Assembly: GCA_963921345.3 (NCBI GenBank)
Contig: CAWUFE020000002.1
Span: forward strand, 1,054,001-1,118,000
Source: Hoeflea_A sp963921345
GTDB taxonomy: Bacteria > Pseudomonadota > Alphaproteobacteria > Rhizobiales > Rhizobiaceae
DNA length: 64,000 nt
Direction: 5' to 3'
Shown here: one piece after another, positions 18,725 to 27,586 of the stretch
How the letters are laid out: every line of letters starts with the position of its first letter
How positions within the stretch are numbered: position 1 is the stretch's first letter
The notes under the pieces: model-generated
Told to the model about the DNA's origin: nothing
What the model saw: only the letters and a program-made list of their open reading frames with translations
Databases searched by the model: none
Translations under genes and position numbers: made by a program

Positions 18725-19705
18725 TCAGCGCATTTCTTTGCGTGCCTGGACGATGTTCCAGATCATCACAGGCATGACGATAATCATGATGATGAAGGCC
18801 ACCGCGGTCGCCCGACCGTCGTCGCGGAACATGTAGGACATCATGTAGCTCGGCAGGATTTCGGTGCCGAAATTGCCGCCGGTCATGGTGTAGACGATGT
18901 CGAACACCTTGAGCACCAGGATCGTCGTCGTCGTCCACACGACCACGATCGTGCCCATGATCTGCGGAACCTTGATCTTGAAGAAGATCTGGAACGGATT
19001 GGCGCCGTCGATGATGGCGGCCTCGATGGTCTCTTCGGGAACGCCGCGCAGAGCGGCCGACAGGATGACCATGGCGAAGCCGGTCTGCGTCCAGATCAGG
19101 ATCACCATCAGGAAGAAATTGTTCCAGAACGGCACCTGCAGCATGTCCACCGGATCGTCGGCCCCGAACAAGGAGCGAATGGCGTTGATCAGACCGATGT
19201 CGGCGTTGTTGGCGTAGACGAACTTCCAGATGAGCGACGCGCCGACGAAGCTGATCGCCATCGGCATGAAGATCATCGACTTGGCCAGGTTGCCGCCGCG
19301 CATGCGGTCGGTGAGCTGCGCCGCCAGCAGACCGGCGAAAGTCGCGGCCGCCGGAACGACCAGGGCCCAGAGCATGTTGTTGAGGAAGCTGCGCCGGAAC
19401 TCGGCCTCGCCGAACATGGCGATGTAGTTGCCGAGGCCGATGAACTCATCGCCCTGGCGATTGAACAGCGAGCGGTAGGCCGAGGCCACCACCGGATAGG
19501 CCAGGTAAAGCCCGAGAGCAATGATTGCCGGCAGCAAAAACAGCCAAGGACGCACCATATTGGCGCGGTTGATGTTCCGGCCGGCGTGCTCGCCCTTGGC
19601 CGGGAAGATCACCTTGTCGAGGATCAGGTTGGAAAAATAGAAGTAGCCGACGCAACCGCCAACACCCGCCAAGATGGTGATGATACCCTGTAGGACCGGG
19701 TTCAT
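18725..19705 (-). CDS. aglF: Alpha-glucoside ABC transporter permease (MalF-like)
   Basis: Inner-membrane permease of 326 residues from the ATG at 19705 (GGGGAGGTGCAT precedes it; an in-frame GTG two codons earlier is less likely). Eight or so hydrophobic helices are visible; the EAA loop is EAAIIDGANPFQIFFKIKVP. The N-terminal hydrophobic segment ITILAGVGGCVGYFYFSNLI precedes the main domain by about 50 residues, as in other AglF proteins. It pairs with AglG. The 69-base gap to aglE shows no obvious terminator, so it is in the same transcript. Confidence 0.93.
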   Translation of the reverse strand: MNPVLQGIITILAGVGGCVGYFYFSNLILDKVIFPAKGEHAGRNINRANMVRPWLFLLPAIIALGLYLAYPVVASAYRSLFNRQGDEFIGLGNYIAMFGEAEFRRSFLNNMLWALVVPAAATFAGLLAAQLTDRMRGGNLAKSMIFMPMAISFVGASLIWKFVYANNADIGLINAIRSLFGADDPVDMLQVPFWNNFFLMVILIWTQTGFAMVILSAALRGVPEETIEAAIIDGANPFQIFFKIKVPQIMGTIVVVWTTTTILVLKVFDIVYTMTGGNFGTEILPSYMMSYMFRDDGRATAVAFIIMIIVMPVMIWNIVQARKEMR

Positions 19706-19774
19706 ATGCACCTCCCCTGTTTGCCAGAACGGGCGCCCGCGGTGCTTGCCGCCGCGAACGCCCGGCAGTCCGCC

Positions 19775-21124
19775 CTACTGCATGGAGTTCCAGCGTTGCT
19801 GCACCGACTTGGCCACATCGGCGGCCTCGGCGCCGGACGTGTAGTCGACCATGCCCGTCCAGAAGGCACCGGCGCCGATTTCACCCGGCATCAAGTCCGA
19901 ACCGTCGAAGCGGAAGGTGGTGGCGTTGAGCAAGATGTCACCCAGCGCCTGCAGGGTTTCGTTGGCATAGGCATCGCGGCTGACGCCCTTGTGCGGGGTC
20001 AGGAAGCCGCCCTGCGCCATCCAGACCTCATGCGCGAGCGGCGTCTGGAGGAATTCGATGAAGCCCCTGGCAACCGGCGTGTCGTCCAGAATGGCGAACA
20101 GCGTGCCGGCACCGAGAACCGGCTTGCCGAGATCCTTGCTTTCGTAGGCCGGGAAGTAGAAGAAATCCACGTCCGTACCCAGCTCGGTGCCTTCCGGGAA
20201 GAAGGTCGGAATGAACGTCGCCTGGTGGTGCATGTAGCACTTCGGCGGCAGTTCGAAGAGGCCGCCCGGGCTGTCGCGGAAATCCGTGTTGGGAACCGCT
20301 TCCATGCCGCCGGCGACATAGTCGTCATTCTTCGCGAAGTGACCGAACTCCTCAATCGCCGCGACGATGCGCGGATCGTCGAACGGGATCTCGTTGGTGA
20401 CCCACTGGTCGTAGACTTCCGGCGGCTGCGTGCGCAGCAGCATGTCCTCGACCCAGTCGGTGGCCGGCCAGCCGGTGGCCGCACCCGAACCCAGACCGAT
20501 GCACCAGGGCGTGCCGCCATCGGCGACGATCTGGTCGGTGAGCTCTTTCAGCTCTTCCATGGATTCCGGCACTTCATAGCCGTTCTCCTCGAACTGCTCG
20601 GGCACGTACCAGACCAGCGACTTGACGTCGATCTTGTAGGGAAAGGCGAAGAACTGTTCGTTGCCATCGGCACCCTTGTAGGAGCCGAGACCGACCCAGG
20701 ACGGACCGGCAGCATAGTTTTCGCTGACCCAATTGGCGGAGGCAGAACCAAGCGGCTTCAAAAAGCCGCGCGCCGCCATATCCGAAGCGAGACCCGGCTG
20801 CGGGAATACCGCAATGTTGGGGGCCGAATTGGCCTGGGCGGATATCACGATATCCTGCTCAAAGCTGTCGGAACCGGAATAGTCGACTTTTGCCCCGGTC
20901 GCTTCCTCGAAATAGGCCAGCACGGCGCGGACGAGCTTGTCGTCCTCGCCGGTCCAGGGACCGGTCATGCTGAGCGTCTGCCCGGAATAATCATGGTTGG
21001 CGGCATAGGAGTCGTAGCTACCCCAGTTGAAGGGACCTTCTCCCGGCTTGAACAGGAGTTCCGCATTAGCGGTACCCGCCGTCAGGGCAATCGCCGCAAC
21101 GCCGGCAAAAAACAGACTTTTCAT
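19775..21124 (-). CDS. aglE: Alpha-glucoside ABC transporter substrate-binding protein
   Basis: Periplasmic solute-binding protein of 449 residues, family 1. The signal peptide is MKSLFFAGVAAIALTAG..., cleaved near ANA-E. Typical segments include ANSAPNIAVFPQPG, KIDVKSLVWYVPEQFEE and ATGWPATDWVEDMLLR. The start at 21124 has a good ribosome site (GGGAGGATCAC). It is the first gene of the agl operon, about 60 bases downstream of a LacI-type palindrome and a sigma70-like promoter. It binds alpha-glucosides for AglFGK. Confidence 0.94.
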   Translation of the reverse strand: MKSLFFAGVAAIALTAGTANAELLFKPGEGPFNWGSYDSYAANHDYSGQTLSMTGPWTGEDDKLVRAVLAYFEEATGAKVDYSGSDSFEQDIVISAQANSAPNIAVFPQPGLASDMAARGFLKPLGSASANWVSENYAAGPSWVGLGSYKGADGNEQFFAFPYKIDVKSLVWYVPEQFEENGYEVPESMEELKELTDQIVADGGTPWCIGLGSGAATGWPATDWVEDMLLRTQPPEVYDQWVTNEIPFDDPRIVAAIEEFGHFAKNDDYVAGGMEAVPNTDFRDSPGGLFELPPKCYMHHQATFIPTFFPEGTELGTDVDFFYFPAYESKDLGKPVLGAGTLFAILDDTPVARGFIEFLQTPLAHEVWMAQGGFLTPHKGVSRDAYANETLQALGDILLNATTFRFDGSDLMPGEIGAGAFWTGMVDYTSGAEAADVAKSVQQRWNSMQ

Positions 21125-21183
21125 GTGATCCTCCCAGGTTGAACGAGCCGCGGCGGTGTGCGTCGTTCCGCTTAAGCTCAAAA

Positions 21184-21235
21184 TCAAAGCGCTTTGAATA
21201 CCTCCAACAATCGCTCACATCGGCCGTTTTGTCAA
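21184..21235 (-). promoter_or_regulatory. agl promoter and AglR operator
   Basis: On the minus strand TTGACA (21235-21230) is followed after 17 bases by GATTGT (21212-21207), a recognisable -35 with a weak -10. TCAAAGCGCTTTGA at 21184-21197, a perfect 14-bp palindrome of LacI/GalR type, lies just downstream, over the expected transcription start. Binding there would block aglE transcription. The divergent aglR gene encodes the matching LacI-family protein. Confidence 0.78.
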
Positions 21236-21377
21236 TCTTACTCTCGATTTTTCGCTACAATTCCGACGAAACGGGCATTTCTGCGACGTGGGCCGTTGAA
21301 CATTGCCCCTTTGACGGACGGCACTTTCGACACTATTATGCAGAAAAAATATAACCGCTTTGGAAGACGGGGAACCC

Positions 21378-22406
21378 ATGAATCTGAAGGAGTTAGCGGA
21401 ACATCTGGGCCTTTCCCAGACCACGGTCAGCCGGGCGTTGAACGGTTTTCCGGAAGTCAAGGAAGCGACGCGGCTGCGGGTGTTGGAGGCTGCCAAAAAG
21501 CACAATTATTCACCCAATTCGCGGGCCAAGAACCTGGCGACCGGCCGCGCCATGGCGACGGGTCATGTCATTCCGCTGTCGTCGAAGCACGAGATGGTCA
21601 ATCCCATTTTCGGTGATTTCATCGCCGGCGCCGGCGAGATATATGCCCGCAACGGCTATGAGATGATCCTGTCGATCGTCGCCGACCGGGACGAGGCCAC
21701 GGTCTACCGCGAATTGAAGGCCCGAGGCACGGTCGACGGTCTGATCGTGCACGGGCCCAAGATCAACGACAAGCGCATCGACCTGCTGCGGGAGATCGGA
21801 ATTCCGTTCCTCGTCCACGGGCGCGCGTCGGGCATCGACTCGCCCTATTCCTGGCTCGACGTCAACAATCGCAGCGCCTTCAACCGGGCGACGGATTTCC
21901 TGCTGGATCTCGGTCACAGCCGCATTGCCCTGATCAATGGACTGGAAGCCATGGACTTCGCCTATCGGCGCCGCGACGGCTACGAGCAGTCGCTGCATGC
22001 CCGCGGTATCGAACCGGATCCGCAACTGATGCGTTCCGACGAAATGACGGAGTTCTACGGCTACCGATCGGCTCGCGAAATGATGGCACTGGACGATCCA
22101 CCGACCGCCTATCTGGCATCTTCGATCATCGCCGCCTTCGGCATACGCCGCGCCATCGAGGAGGACGGCTATCGCATCGGCCGCGATATCTCGATCATCA
22201 CCTTCGACGACGCCCTGTCCTACATGAAGAACGGTGAGGATGTTCCGATCTTTACGGCTGCCCGTTCGTCCGTGCGCGACGCCGGCAGGCAGGCCGGTCA
22301 GATGCTGCTGGAACTGATTCACAAGCCGGAGGTCGGTCCCCTCAACACGCTGCTCGAGGCGGAACTGATGGTCGGTACGTCCACGGGTCCCGTACCGCGC
22401 GGCTAG
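21378..22406 (+). CDS. aglR: LacI-family repressor of alpha-glucoside utilisation
   Basis: Repressor of 342 residues starting at the ATG at 21378 (GGGGAACCC before it). The LacI helix-turn-helix and hinge are NLKELAEHLGLSQTTVSRAL...YSPNSRAKNLATGRA (residues 2-59), followed by a periplasmic-binding-like effector domain (HVIPLSSKHEMVNPIFGDFI...). It is divergent from aglE with a 253-base shared promoter region that contains a perfect LacI-type palindrome. It probably represses aglEFGAK until an alpha-glucoside binds. Its position and orientation match aglR in rhizobia. Confidence 0.93.
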   Translation: MNLKELAEHLGLSQTTVSRALNGFPEVKEATRLRVLEAAKKHNYSPNSRAKNLATGRAMATGHVIPLSSKHEMVNPIFGDFIAGAGEIYARNGYEMILSIVADRDEATVYRELKARGTVDGLIVHGPKINDKRIDLLREIGIPFLVHGRASGIDSPYSWLDVNNRSAFNRATDFLLDLGHSRIALINGLEAMDFAYRRRDGYEQSLHARGIEPDPQLMRSDEMTEFYGYRSAREMMALDDPPTAYLASSIIAAFGIRRAIEEDGYRIGRDISIITFDDALSYMKNGEDVPIFTAARSSVRDAGRQAGQMLLELIHKPEVGPLNTLLEAELMVGTSTGPVPRG

Positions 22407-22552
22407 AGCGTGGCCCCGTCACTGCCGCTTCCGGCAAATCCGATTGACCTTTCAACAGTTTGCCGACCTGCAGCCCGGCTTTGCGTGTTGCGCGGCACAA
22501 TGGATCAACCTACTCTTTGCCGCGAACAAGCCAGTTCATTTGGGGCACTGAA

Positions 22553-23704
22553 GTGGACTTGATCAAACAAGCGCAAAGCGCCTGTCAGTTTCCGGAATTC
22601 CGGCAGGAAGAAAAGCTGCTGGTTTCCGAGCTTGGCCGCTATCTGGCCCTGCTTCCGGAACCCTCGCGGCGCGACTGGCTCGCCATCGGCGCGACGTGGA
22701 TCCTGATGTCCGTCGCGGCGGTCGTTCTTTTCACGCTGCCCGCGGGATCCGTGATCGAATCCGGCGTCCTGACCGCGCCCGGCCTTTTCCTGCTCGGGGC
22801 GCTCGGCGCCTTTATCGCCATGGGTGCTCTTTATATTCTGCTCACGGTTCGGATGAGCGCGCTGCAGGCACCGGAGATCTTCGCCATCCAGCAGCAAATC
22901 ACTGAACATGGCGCGAAGATCGCCCTGATGTTTCGGGCCTACCGAAAGGGCATCGTCGCCATCAGCCACGTATTGTTCATGCATCTCAAATCCTGTACCC
23001 GGATCAGGGCGAAGCAGCTGAAAACGGCGCAGGATGCCATCCAGGCCCTGTTTGCGGAAATCCGGCCGGACGCCAACGAGGCGAGGCGCAATCGCAAAAC
23101 CAAGACGAAAGTCCCGCGGGAATCCGACTATTCGCTCGAAGATTTCGTCGGCGGATCGGACATCGCGCTCGCCGCATTCGAAAAGGCCGTCGACCAATAT
23201 GGCAGCAGCAGCCCCGAAAGCCCGACCGCCAACGACGCGGTCGACCATATGGATGCGACCGGCGATCTGCCGATGCGGATGGAGGCGATCGAAAAAGCCG
23301 CGGACATGGAGTGCCGCACCGAGCTCCGCTTTCTCAAGGTTGCCGTAACGGCGAACCAGGATCTTCTTATCGGCGAATTGCGCACCCTCGCCGAAGACCT
23401 CAGCGCGGGCGAACTCGCCTCGGAGGCGGACCGCCTGACCCAGTCCTACATTCTGGATCCGGTGCAGAACCTGCTGGAAAACCTCCAGGCTGCCCAGGAC
23501 ATCCTCCTGGACGCCGTTTATGCCCGCGGTGAGGACGCTCCGGAGATGTGGACCGTCAACATCTCGTCGGTGTCGCGACAGCTGATTGCCAGCCGACGGA
23601 CAAAGCGACGCAGGTACCGGCTTGCGCGCACCTTCGGCGGCTGGCTACCGCTTGGATTCGTCGTGGCTGCGGCGACTTACCTGATTGTCCTTCAAAGGAT
23701 CTGA
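22553..23704 (+). CDS. Uncharacterised membrane protein with N- and C-terminal helices
   Basis: A 383-residue protein I do not recognise. Two transmembrane helices lie near residues 43-65 (IGATWILMSVAAVVLFTLP) and 75-98 (GLFLLGALGAFIAMGALYIL); a third is at the very C-terminus (LPLGFVVAAATYLIVLQ). Between them about 260 mostly charged, helical residues form a soluble domain that includes a KPKT-like basic stretch and a Ser/Asp-rich segment. The GTG at 22553 is chosen because the segment from there begins the amphipathic N-terminus; upstream in-frame starts have no ribosome site. It lies 148 bases after aglR and 260 before the Wzm gene, so it may be monocistronic. Confidence 0.6.
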   Translation: MDLIKQAQSACQFPEFRQEEKLLVSELGRYLALLPEPSRRDWLAIGATWILMSVAAVVLFTLPAGSVIESGVLTAPGLFLLGALGAFIAMGALYILLTVRMSALQAPEIFAIQQQITEHGAKIALMFRAYRKGIVAISHVLFMHLKSCTRIRAKQLKTAQDAIQALFAEIRPDANEARRNRKTKTKVPRESDYSLEDFVGGSDIALAAFEKAVDQYGSSSPESPTANDAVDHMDATGDLPMRMEAIEKAADMECRTELRFLKVAVTANQDLLIGELRTLAEDLSAGELASEADRLTQSYILDPVQNLLENLQAAQDILLDAVYARGEDAPEMWTVNISSVSRQLIASRRTKRRRYRLARTFGGWLPLGFVVAAATYLIVLQRI

Positions 23705-23964
23705 CAGGTCGTTGATTTCCCACTTAGGTGTTGAAATCCGGGGCCTTTTCGCAGTATTCAGTGGCACCCGGATGCGCCGTCGATTTGCATCAGACATACG
23801 ACCCGGCAGCACCAGCCACTGACTCATCCCCGAACGAAACGGACGAAACCGCAGCCAAGCACAATGACAACCGTGTATGTATTCCACGCGCTGCGGTCGG
23901 CGCCAGCAGATTGCCATTCAATGGCCATAAGCGTTGCCATGACCGGACCGGGAAGACCGGAGCC

Positions 23965-24744
23965 ATGTTGACTGCATTGAACGATATTGCCGACGCTCTG
24001 CGCCGCTGGCCGTTGTGGCTGTGGTTCGCCCAGCAGGACATCAAGTCCCGCTATCGGGGATCGCTGCTGGGGCCCATCTGGCTGGTGCTGAACCTGGGCA
24101 TTCTCGTCAGCGCACTGTCGCTGATCTATGCAACGATTTTCGGCCTGCCCATCGAGGTCTACACGCCCCATGTCGGCACCGGCTTCATCGCCTGGTGGTT
24201 CATATCCGGCATGCTTGTCGATTCGTGCACGGCCTTCACCGCCAATGCCCAGATCATTCGCAACATGCCGCTGCCGATCGGCATCCACGTCCTGCGCGTG
24301 CTGGCCCGGCAAACCGTGCTGATGCTGCACAACATGATCGTCTATCTGGTCATCGCCGTCAGTTTTGCCATCTGGCCCAATGCCAACACCCTGCTTGTAT
24401 TCGTCGGCTACGCGCTCGTGGCGACACTGTTGTTTTCGTCCGGCATCTGCCTGGCGATCATTTGCGCCCGCTACCGGGACGTTCCACACATCGTCGCCAG
24501 CATCGTCCAGGTGGTGATGTTCGTCACGCCCATCATGTTCCTGAAGGACATGCTGCAGAAGCGGATCTATATCGCCAATGTAAACCCCTTCTATCACATG
24601 ATCGAAGCGATCCGGGCGCCGCTGCTCGGCCAGAACCCCGAACCGATCACCTGGGTCTTCCTGATCGGCGCCAACGTCGCCGCCGCGCTGGCCGCCCTTT
24701 ATCTTGTCAAGCGAACCGGCCACCGCGTGCCCTATCTGGTCTGA
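23965..24744 (+). CDS. Polysaccharide ABC exporter permease (Wzm/KpsM family)
   Basis: ABC-2 type membrane permease of 259 residues that exports a lipid-linked polysaccharide (O-antigen or capsule type). The amphipathic N-terminal region LWFAQQDIKSRYRGSLLGPIW is the family hallmark, followed by six helices and the C-terminal NPFYHMIEAIRAPLLG segment. The reading frame is open upstream for 79 codons, but the ATG at 23965 gives the usual family length and has GGAAG at suitable spacing. It is followed after six bases by its ATPase. Substrate genes may be those at 41.8-47.5 kb. Confidence 0.9.
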   Translation: MLTALNDIADALRRWPLWLWFAQQDIKSRYRGSLLGPIWLVLNLGILVSALSLIYATIFGLPIEVYTPHVGTGFIAWWFISGMLVDSCTAFTANAQIIRNMPLPIGIHVLRVLARQTVLMLHNMIVYLVIAVSFAIWPNANTLLVFVGYALVATLLFSSGICLAIICARYRDVPHIVASIVQVVMFVTPIMFLKDMLQKRIYIANVNPFYHMIEAIRAPLLGQNPEPITWVFLIGANVAAALAALYLVKRTGHRVPYLV

Positions 24745-24750
24745 ACCAAC

Positions 24751-25503
24751 ATGTCCGATCTGAAGTTGAGTGTCGAAGACGTCTGCCTGCGGTTCCGCAT
24801 TTACGGAGTCGGCAGCCAGTCCCTGAAGAAGCAGTTGCTTTCCTTCGGAACCGGCGGCCGACTGGGCCGCGACACGGAAAACCACTTCTTCGTCCAGGCC
24901 GTGTCCGACCTGACGTTCAAGCTACAGACCGGCGACAAGCTTGGCATCATGGGTGCCAACGGCGCCGGCAAATCGACCCTGCTGCGGATACTCGCTGGAA
25001 TCTACCGCCCGCAAAGCGGCACCGTCAGGACTTCCGGCCAGATCGCCGCGATCATCGATCCGAGCGTCGCGCTCGATCCCCTGGCGACCGGCTATGAGAA
25101 CATCCTGTCGCGCGCCCGGCTGCTCGACGTGCCGCGCGCGCGGCATCAGCGGTTCAGTGAGCAAGTCCGCGAAATTTCCGAACTCGGCGACTATCTGTCG
25201 ATGCCGGTTCACACCTATTCGTCGGGCATGCTGATGCGCCTGAACTTCGCCATGAGCGTTTCCATCGAACCGGATATCCTGCTTCTGGACGAATGGTTGA
25301 GCGTCGCCGATCAGAGCTTCAGCGAAAAGGCCGAGGAGCACATGCGCTCGCTTGTCGGCAAGACCCGCATCCTCGTGCTGGCGTCCCACAACCTCGAACT
25401 GCTGCAACGCGTCTGCAACAAGGGCCTGTTCCTGAAGGACGGCCAGATCGCCTGCTTCGGCGCGATCGACGAGGCGGTCAACGCCTACATCGCGAACGGT
25501 TGA
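24751..25503 (+). CDS. Polysaccharide ABC exporter ATPase (Wzt/KpsT family)
   Basis: ATPase of 250 residues paired with the preceding permease. It has Walker A GANGAGKS (68-75), a divergent signature TYSSGM (155-160) as is normal for KpsT/Wzt, Walker B DILLLDE (175-181), and the Wzt-family insertion IAAIIDPSVALDPLATGYEN. It lacks the C-terminal carbohydrate-binding domain of O9a-type Wzt, so export is probably not coupled to recognition of a modified chain end by this subunit. It ends 60 bases from the convergent 25564-27111 gene. Confidence 0.92.
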   Translation: MSDLKLSVEDVCLRFRIYGVGSQSLKKQLLSFGTGGRLGRDTENHFFVQAVSDLTFKLQTGDKLGIMGANGAGKSTLLRILAGIYRPQSGTVRTSGQIAAIIDPSVALDPLATGYENILSRARLLDVPRARHQRFSEQVREISELGDYLSMPVHTYSSGMLMRLNFAMSVSIEPDILLLDEWLSVADQSFSEKAEEHMRSLVGKTRILVLASHNLELLQRVCNKGLFLKDGQIACFGAIDEAVNAYIANG

Positions 25504-25563
25504 CGCCTCCCGGGCAAGCCCGCGGGTGAACTCTCAAATGTCCAGGAAGGCCGTCAGGCCGTA

Positions 25564-27111
25564 TCAGACCATCTGGTAGTCGAAGTCGCTCGACAGCCCC
25601 ATGAAATACACCGGCGTGCCGTCATCCAGCTCATACCGCAGGATTGCCATCTCCGACGCGTTGTCGTCATAGGCGACGTCGTTTGCGGCGTCGTTGTAGA
25701 CGACATAGCGATCGTATCGGTCATCGATCACCGCATCGCCATAGGTCTCTTCGAACATGTTGAAGAGATAGGTGAGTTCGGAAAGGCTGCCATTGCTGGC
25801 GTTCCCGACGTTGATATCGAATTCTGGTGTTGTGACGGGGGGCGTGGCGACCGGCGTCACGACGGCAGGCGGAAATGTCAGGGTCGCGTCGTCGCCGAGC
25901 GAACCGCTCATTACCGGCACATCCGCGTCGGTCGAAACCGACACCTTCTCGACGGGATCGATCACATAGGCGGTCAGCTCCGCTTCCAGCGAATCGATCA
26001 GGCTGGAAATCTCTTCACTGGCGTCGGCAAACTCGGCGTTGGACGTGAAGAAATCCACCACCCAGTTGTCGTTGACGACCGGCGCGATTGCTACATCGTT
26101 GCTTTCGGCGACGGGCGTCTGGATCAGCGGTTCCGTTTCTTCGGCGACCGTCTGTGTTTCCTCGACCGGTGCGCTCTCGGCAGCACCCTCGACATAGGCC
26201 ACGTCGTGAGCCTCCGGCTCGACGAATCCGGTCTCGTCAGCCACCACCGCCGCGTCGTCGGTCGATTTCAGGAGAACGGCGGCTTCCGCTGCCTCCGCCT
26301 TGGCCTCGCTTCGCTCCAGCTGCCGGTCCGACAGGATCTGGGCATATTCCTTGGAAGCCGTGTTTTCCTCTTCGGCCGGCAGGTAGCTTTCTTCGTGAAC
26401 GTCGGCCGCTGCGAACTCAACTGCCTCTTTCGCTTCCGAACCGCCAGTTTCGATCAGATCGAAAACACCGAAGGCGGCCTCGAGGCTCAGACTGTTGTTC
26501 TGAATGATCGGCGAGGACGAAAAGGCAATGGCCGACAGGATGATGAAGACCTGCTGCGGGGAGAAGGTGAAGTCGCCCAGCACCACCTGGCGCTGGTCCG
26601 CGACGTTGAAAATCTCCCCGTCCTGGCGATTTTCGTTGGCCGAGGTCGATTTTTCGTTTTCGCCGAAGCTGAACAGGCTCGTATTGTGTTCATCCGAAAT
26701 CAGGCAAATGGCGGCGAACACCGCGATCAGCACCGAACTCGGGTGGATCATGACGTTGTTATGGCGCGCCGTGCCCAACATAAAGGCCGGCTCGCGAGTC
26801 ATGAACTGACGAACGAGATCGGTAAAGGAGTAGCCCTTCACGATGACGGACGTGGTCGTACCGGCGATGTGGTATTCGCCGTCGATGATGGCGACATGGA
26901 CGAGCACGTCGCAGGTGTCCGAACGGCAAAACGCGAACCAGGGATCGCCCTCGTCCGTTTCACCCATTTCCGTGTCAATAGATATGCCAGCCTGAACAAG
27001 GGCAGCTTCTATGCGGTATAACTCGGCCAGGTCCTGGTTGGACCAGCCTCCCCTTCTCTCGCTTTTTCTTGTTCTGTCGTGCGAAAAAAGCGGAATTACA
27101 CCGTCTTGCAT
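25564..27111 (-). CDS. Uncharacterised protein with acidic Ala/Glu-rich domain, paired with XRE regulator
   Basis: A 515-residue protein I cannot assign. Residues 1-130 look globular (WSNQDLAELYRIEAALVQAG, WFAFCRSDTCDVLVHVAI, TTSVIVKGYSFTDLVRQF). Hydrophobic segments follow near 137-155 (SVLIAVFAAICLI) and 199-215 (VFIILSAIAFSSS). The middle 220-400 is acidic and rich in Ala, Glu and Val, probably extended. The C-terminus contains Asp/Asn-rich stretches (DRYDRYVVYNDAANDVAYDD) ending FDYQMV. It begins 18 bases after the XRE gene (AAGGGGCG before ATG) and lies at the end of the type I secretion gene run. It could be a surface sensor or a secreted protein. Confidence 0.65.
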   Translation of the reverse strand: MQDGVIPLFSHDRTRKSERRGGWSNQDLAELYRIEAALVQAGISIDTEMGETDEGDPWFAFCRSDTCDVLVHVAIIDGEYHIAGTTTSVIVKGYSFTDLVRQFMTREPAFMLGTARHNNVMIHPSSVLIAVFAAICLISDEHNTSLFSFGENEKSTSANENRQDGEIFNVADQRQVVLGDFTFSPQQVFIILSAIAFSSSPIIQNNSLSLEAAFGVFDLIETGGSEAKEAVEFAAADVHEESYLPAEEENTASKEYAQILSDRQLERSEAKAEAAEAAVLLKSTDDAAVVADETGFVEPEAHDVAYVEGAAESAPVEETQTVAEETEPLIQTPVAESNDVAIAPVVNDNWVVDFFTSNAEFADASEEISSLIDSLEAELTAYVIDPVEKVSVSTDADVPVMSGSLGDDATLTFPPAVVTPVATPPVTTPEFDINVGNASNGSLSELTYLFNMFEETYGDAVIDDRYDRYVVYNDAANDVAYDDNASEMAILRYELDDGTPVYFMGLSSDFDYQMV

Positions 27112-27129
27112 GTCATCGCCCCTTGGAGC

Positions 27130-27432
27130 CTATTTTTCGTCCTCGAACAGAATCTTGAACGTAATAGGATCGTAGAATCGCATAAGTGTGTAAACAAACT
27201 TACGTGGTTCTACCTGCAAGGCATCGGCCCAGTCAACATATCTTGCCGGCGGAATCCGGCCGCGGCCGGTCTCCAACTGCGATATGAAGGTGTAGTACTC
27301 AGCACCCACCAGCTCAGCCAGCTGACGCTGTGAAAGGCCAATAGCCTCCCGTCTCTCTTTTAACCAGTGCCCGGCTTCCTTACGAAGCTCTTGGACGTCT
27401 GCGTCTGTGCGTTTTTGCGGATTCGTATACAT
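27130..27432 (-). CDS. XRE-family helix-turn-helix regulator
   Basis: A 100-residue DNA-binding protein. The lambda-repressor-like helix-turn-helix reads LKERREAIGLSQRQLAELVG, then EYYTFISQLETGRGRIPP. The start at 27432 is preceded by AGAGGTGG; an in-frame ATG 12 codons upstream is possible. The remainder, VDWADALQVEPRKFVYTLM...FYDPITFKILF, is a short tail with no ligand domain. It is co-directional with the 25564-27111 gene (18-base gap), and an inverted repeat 48-65 bases upstream may be its own operator. It probably controls the linked unknown gene or the secretion locus. Confidence 0.85.
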   Translation of the reverse strand: MYTNPQKRTDADVQELRKEAGHWLKERREAIGLSQRQLAELVGAEYYTFISQLETGRGRIPPARYVDWADALQVEPRKFVYTLMRFYDPITFKILFEDEK

Positions 27433-27479
27433 GTCAACACCACCTCTGCAGACATCAACATAGCGCACTTTGAGCCATG

Positions 27480-27497
27480 GTACAAGGTTTACTGTAC
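27480..27497. promoter_or_regulatory. Inverted repeat upstream of XRE gene, candidate operator
   Basis: GTACA-N8-TGTAC (18 bp) lies 48-65 bases before the XRE start codon, between that gene and the end of the HlyD gene. Its size and symmetry suit a small XRE dimer. No confident -35/-10 pair could be read around it. Confidence 0.45.
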
Positions 27498-27586
27498 ACT
27501 TGACGTTTCAGGTCACGGATTCGTGTGAACACGCACCGGAAAGTCACTCGAATGTCATGCAATCCAGGGGCTGACGCCCGATCCGC

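Noticed and set aside
17957..19693. A 578-codon plus-strand open frame opposite aglG and aglF.
   Set aside because: Two intact permease genes with ribosome sites occupy the other strand; the frame spans their junction.
25504..25563. GGCC repeats in the convergent gap after the Wzt gene, considered as a terminator.
   Set aside because: The arms are only four bases, the loop is four bases and there is no T run on either strand.
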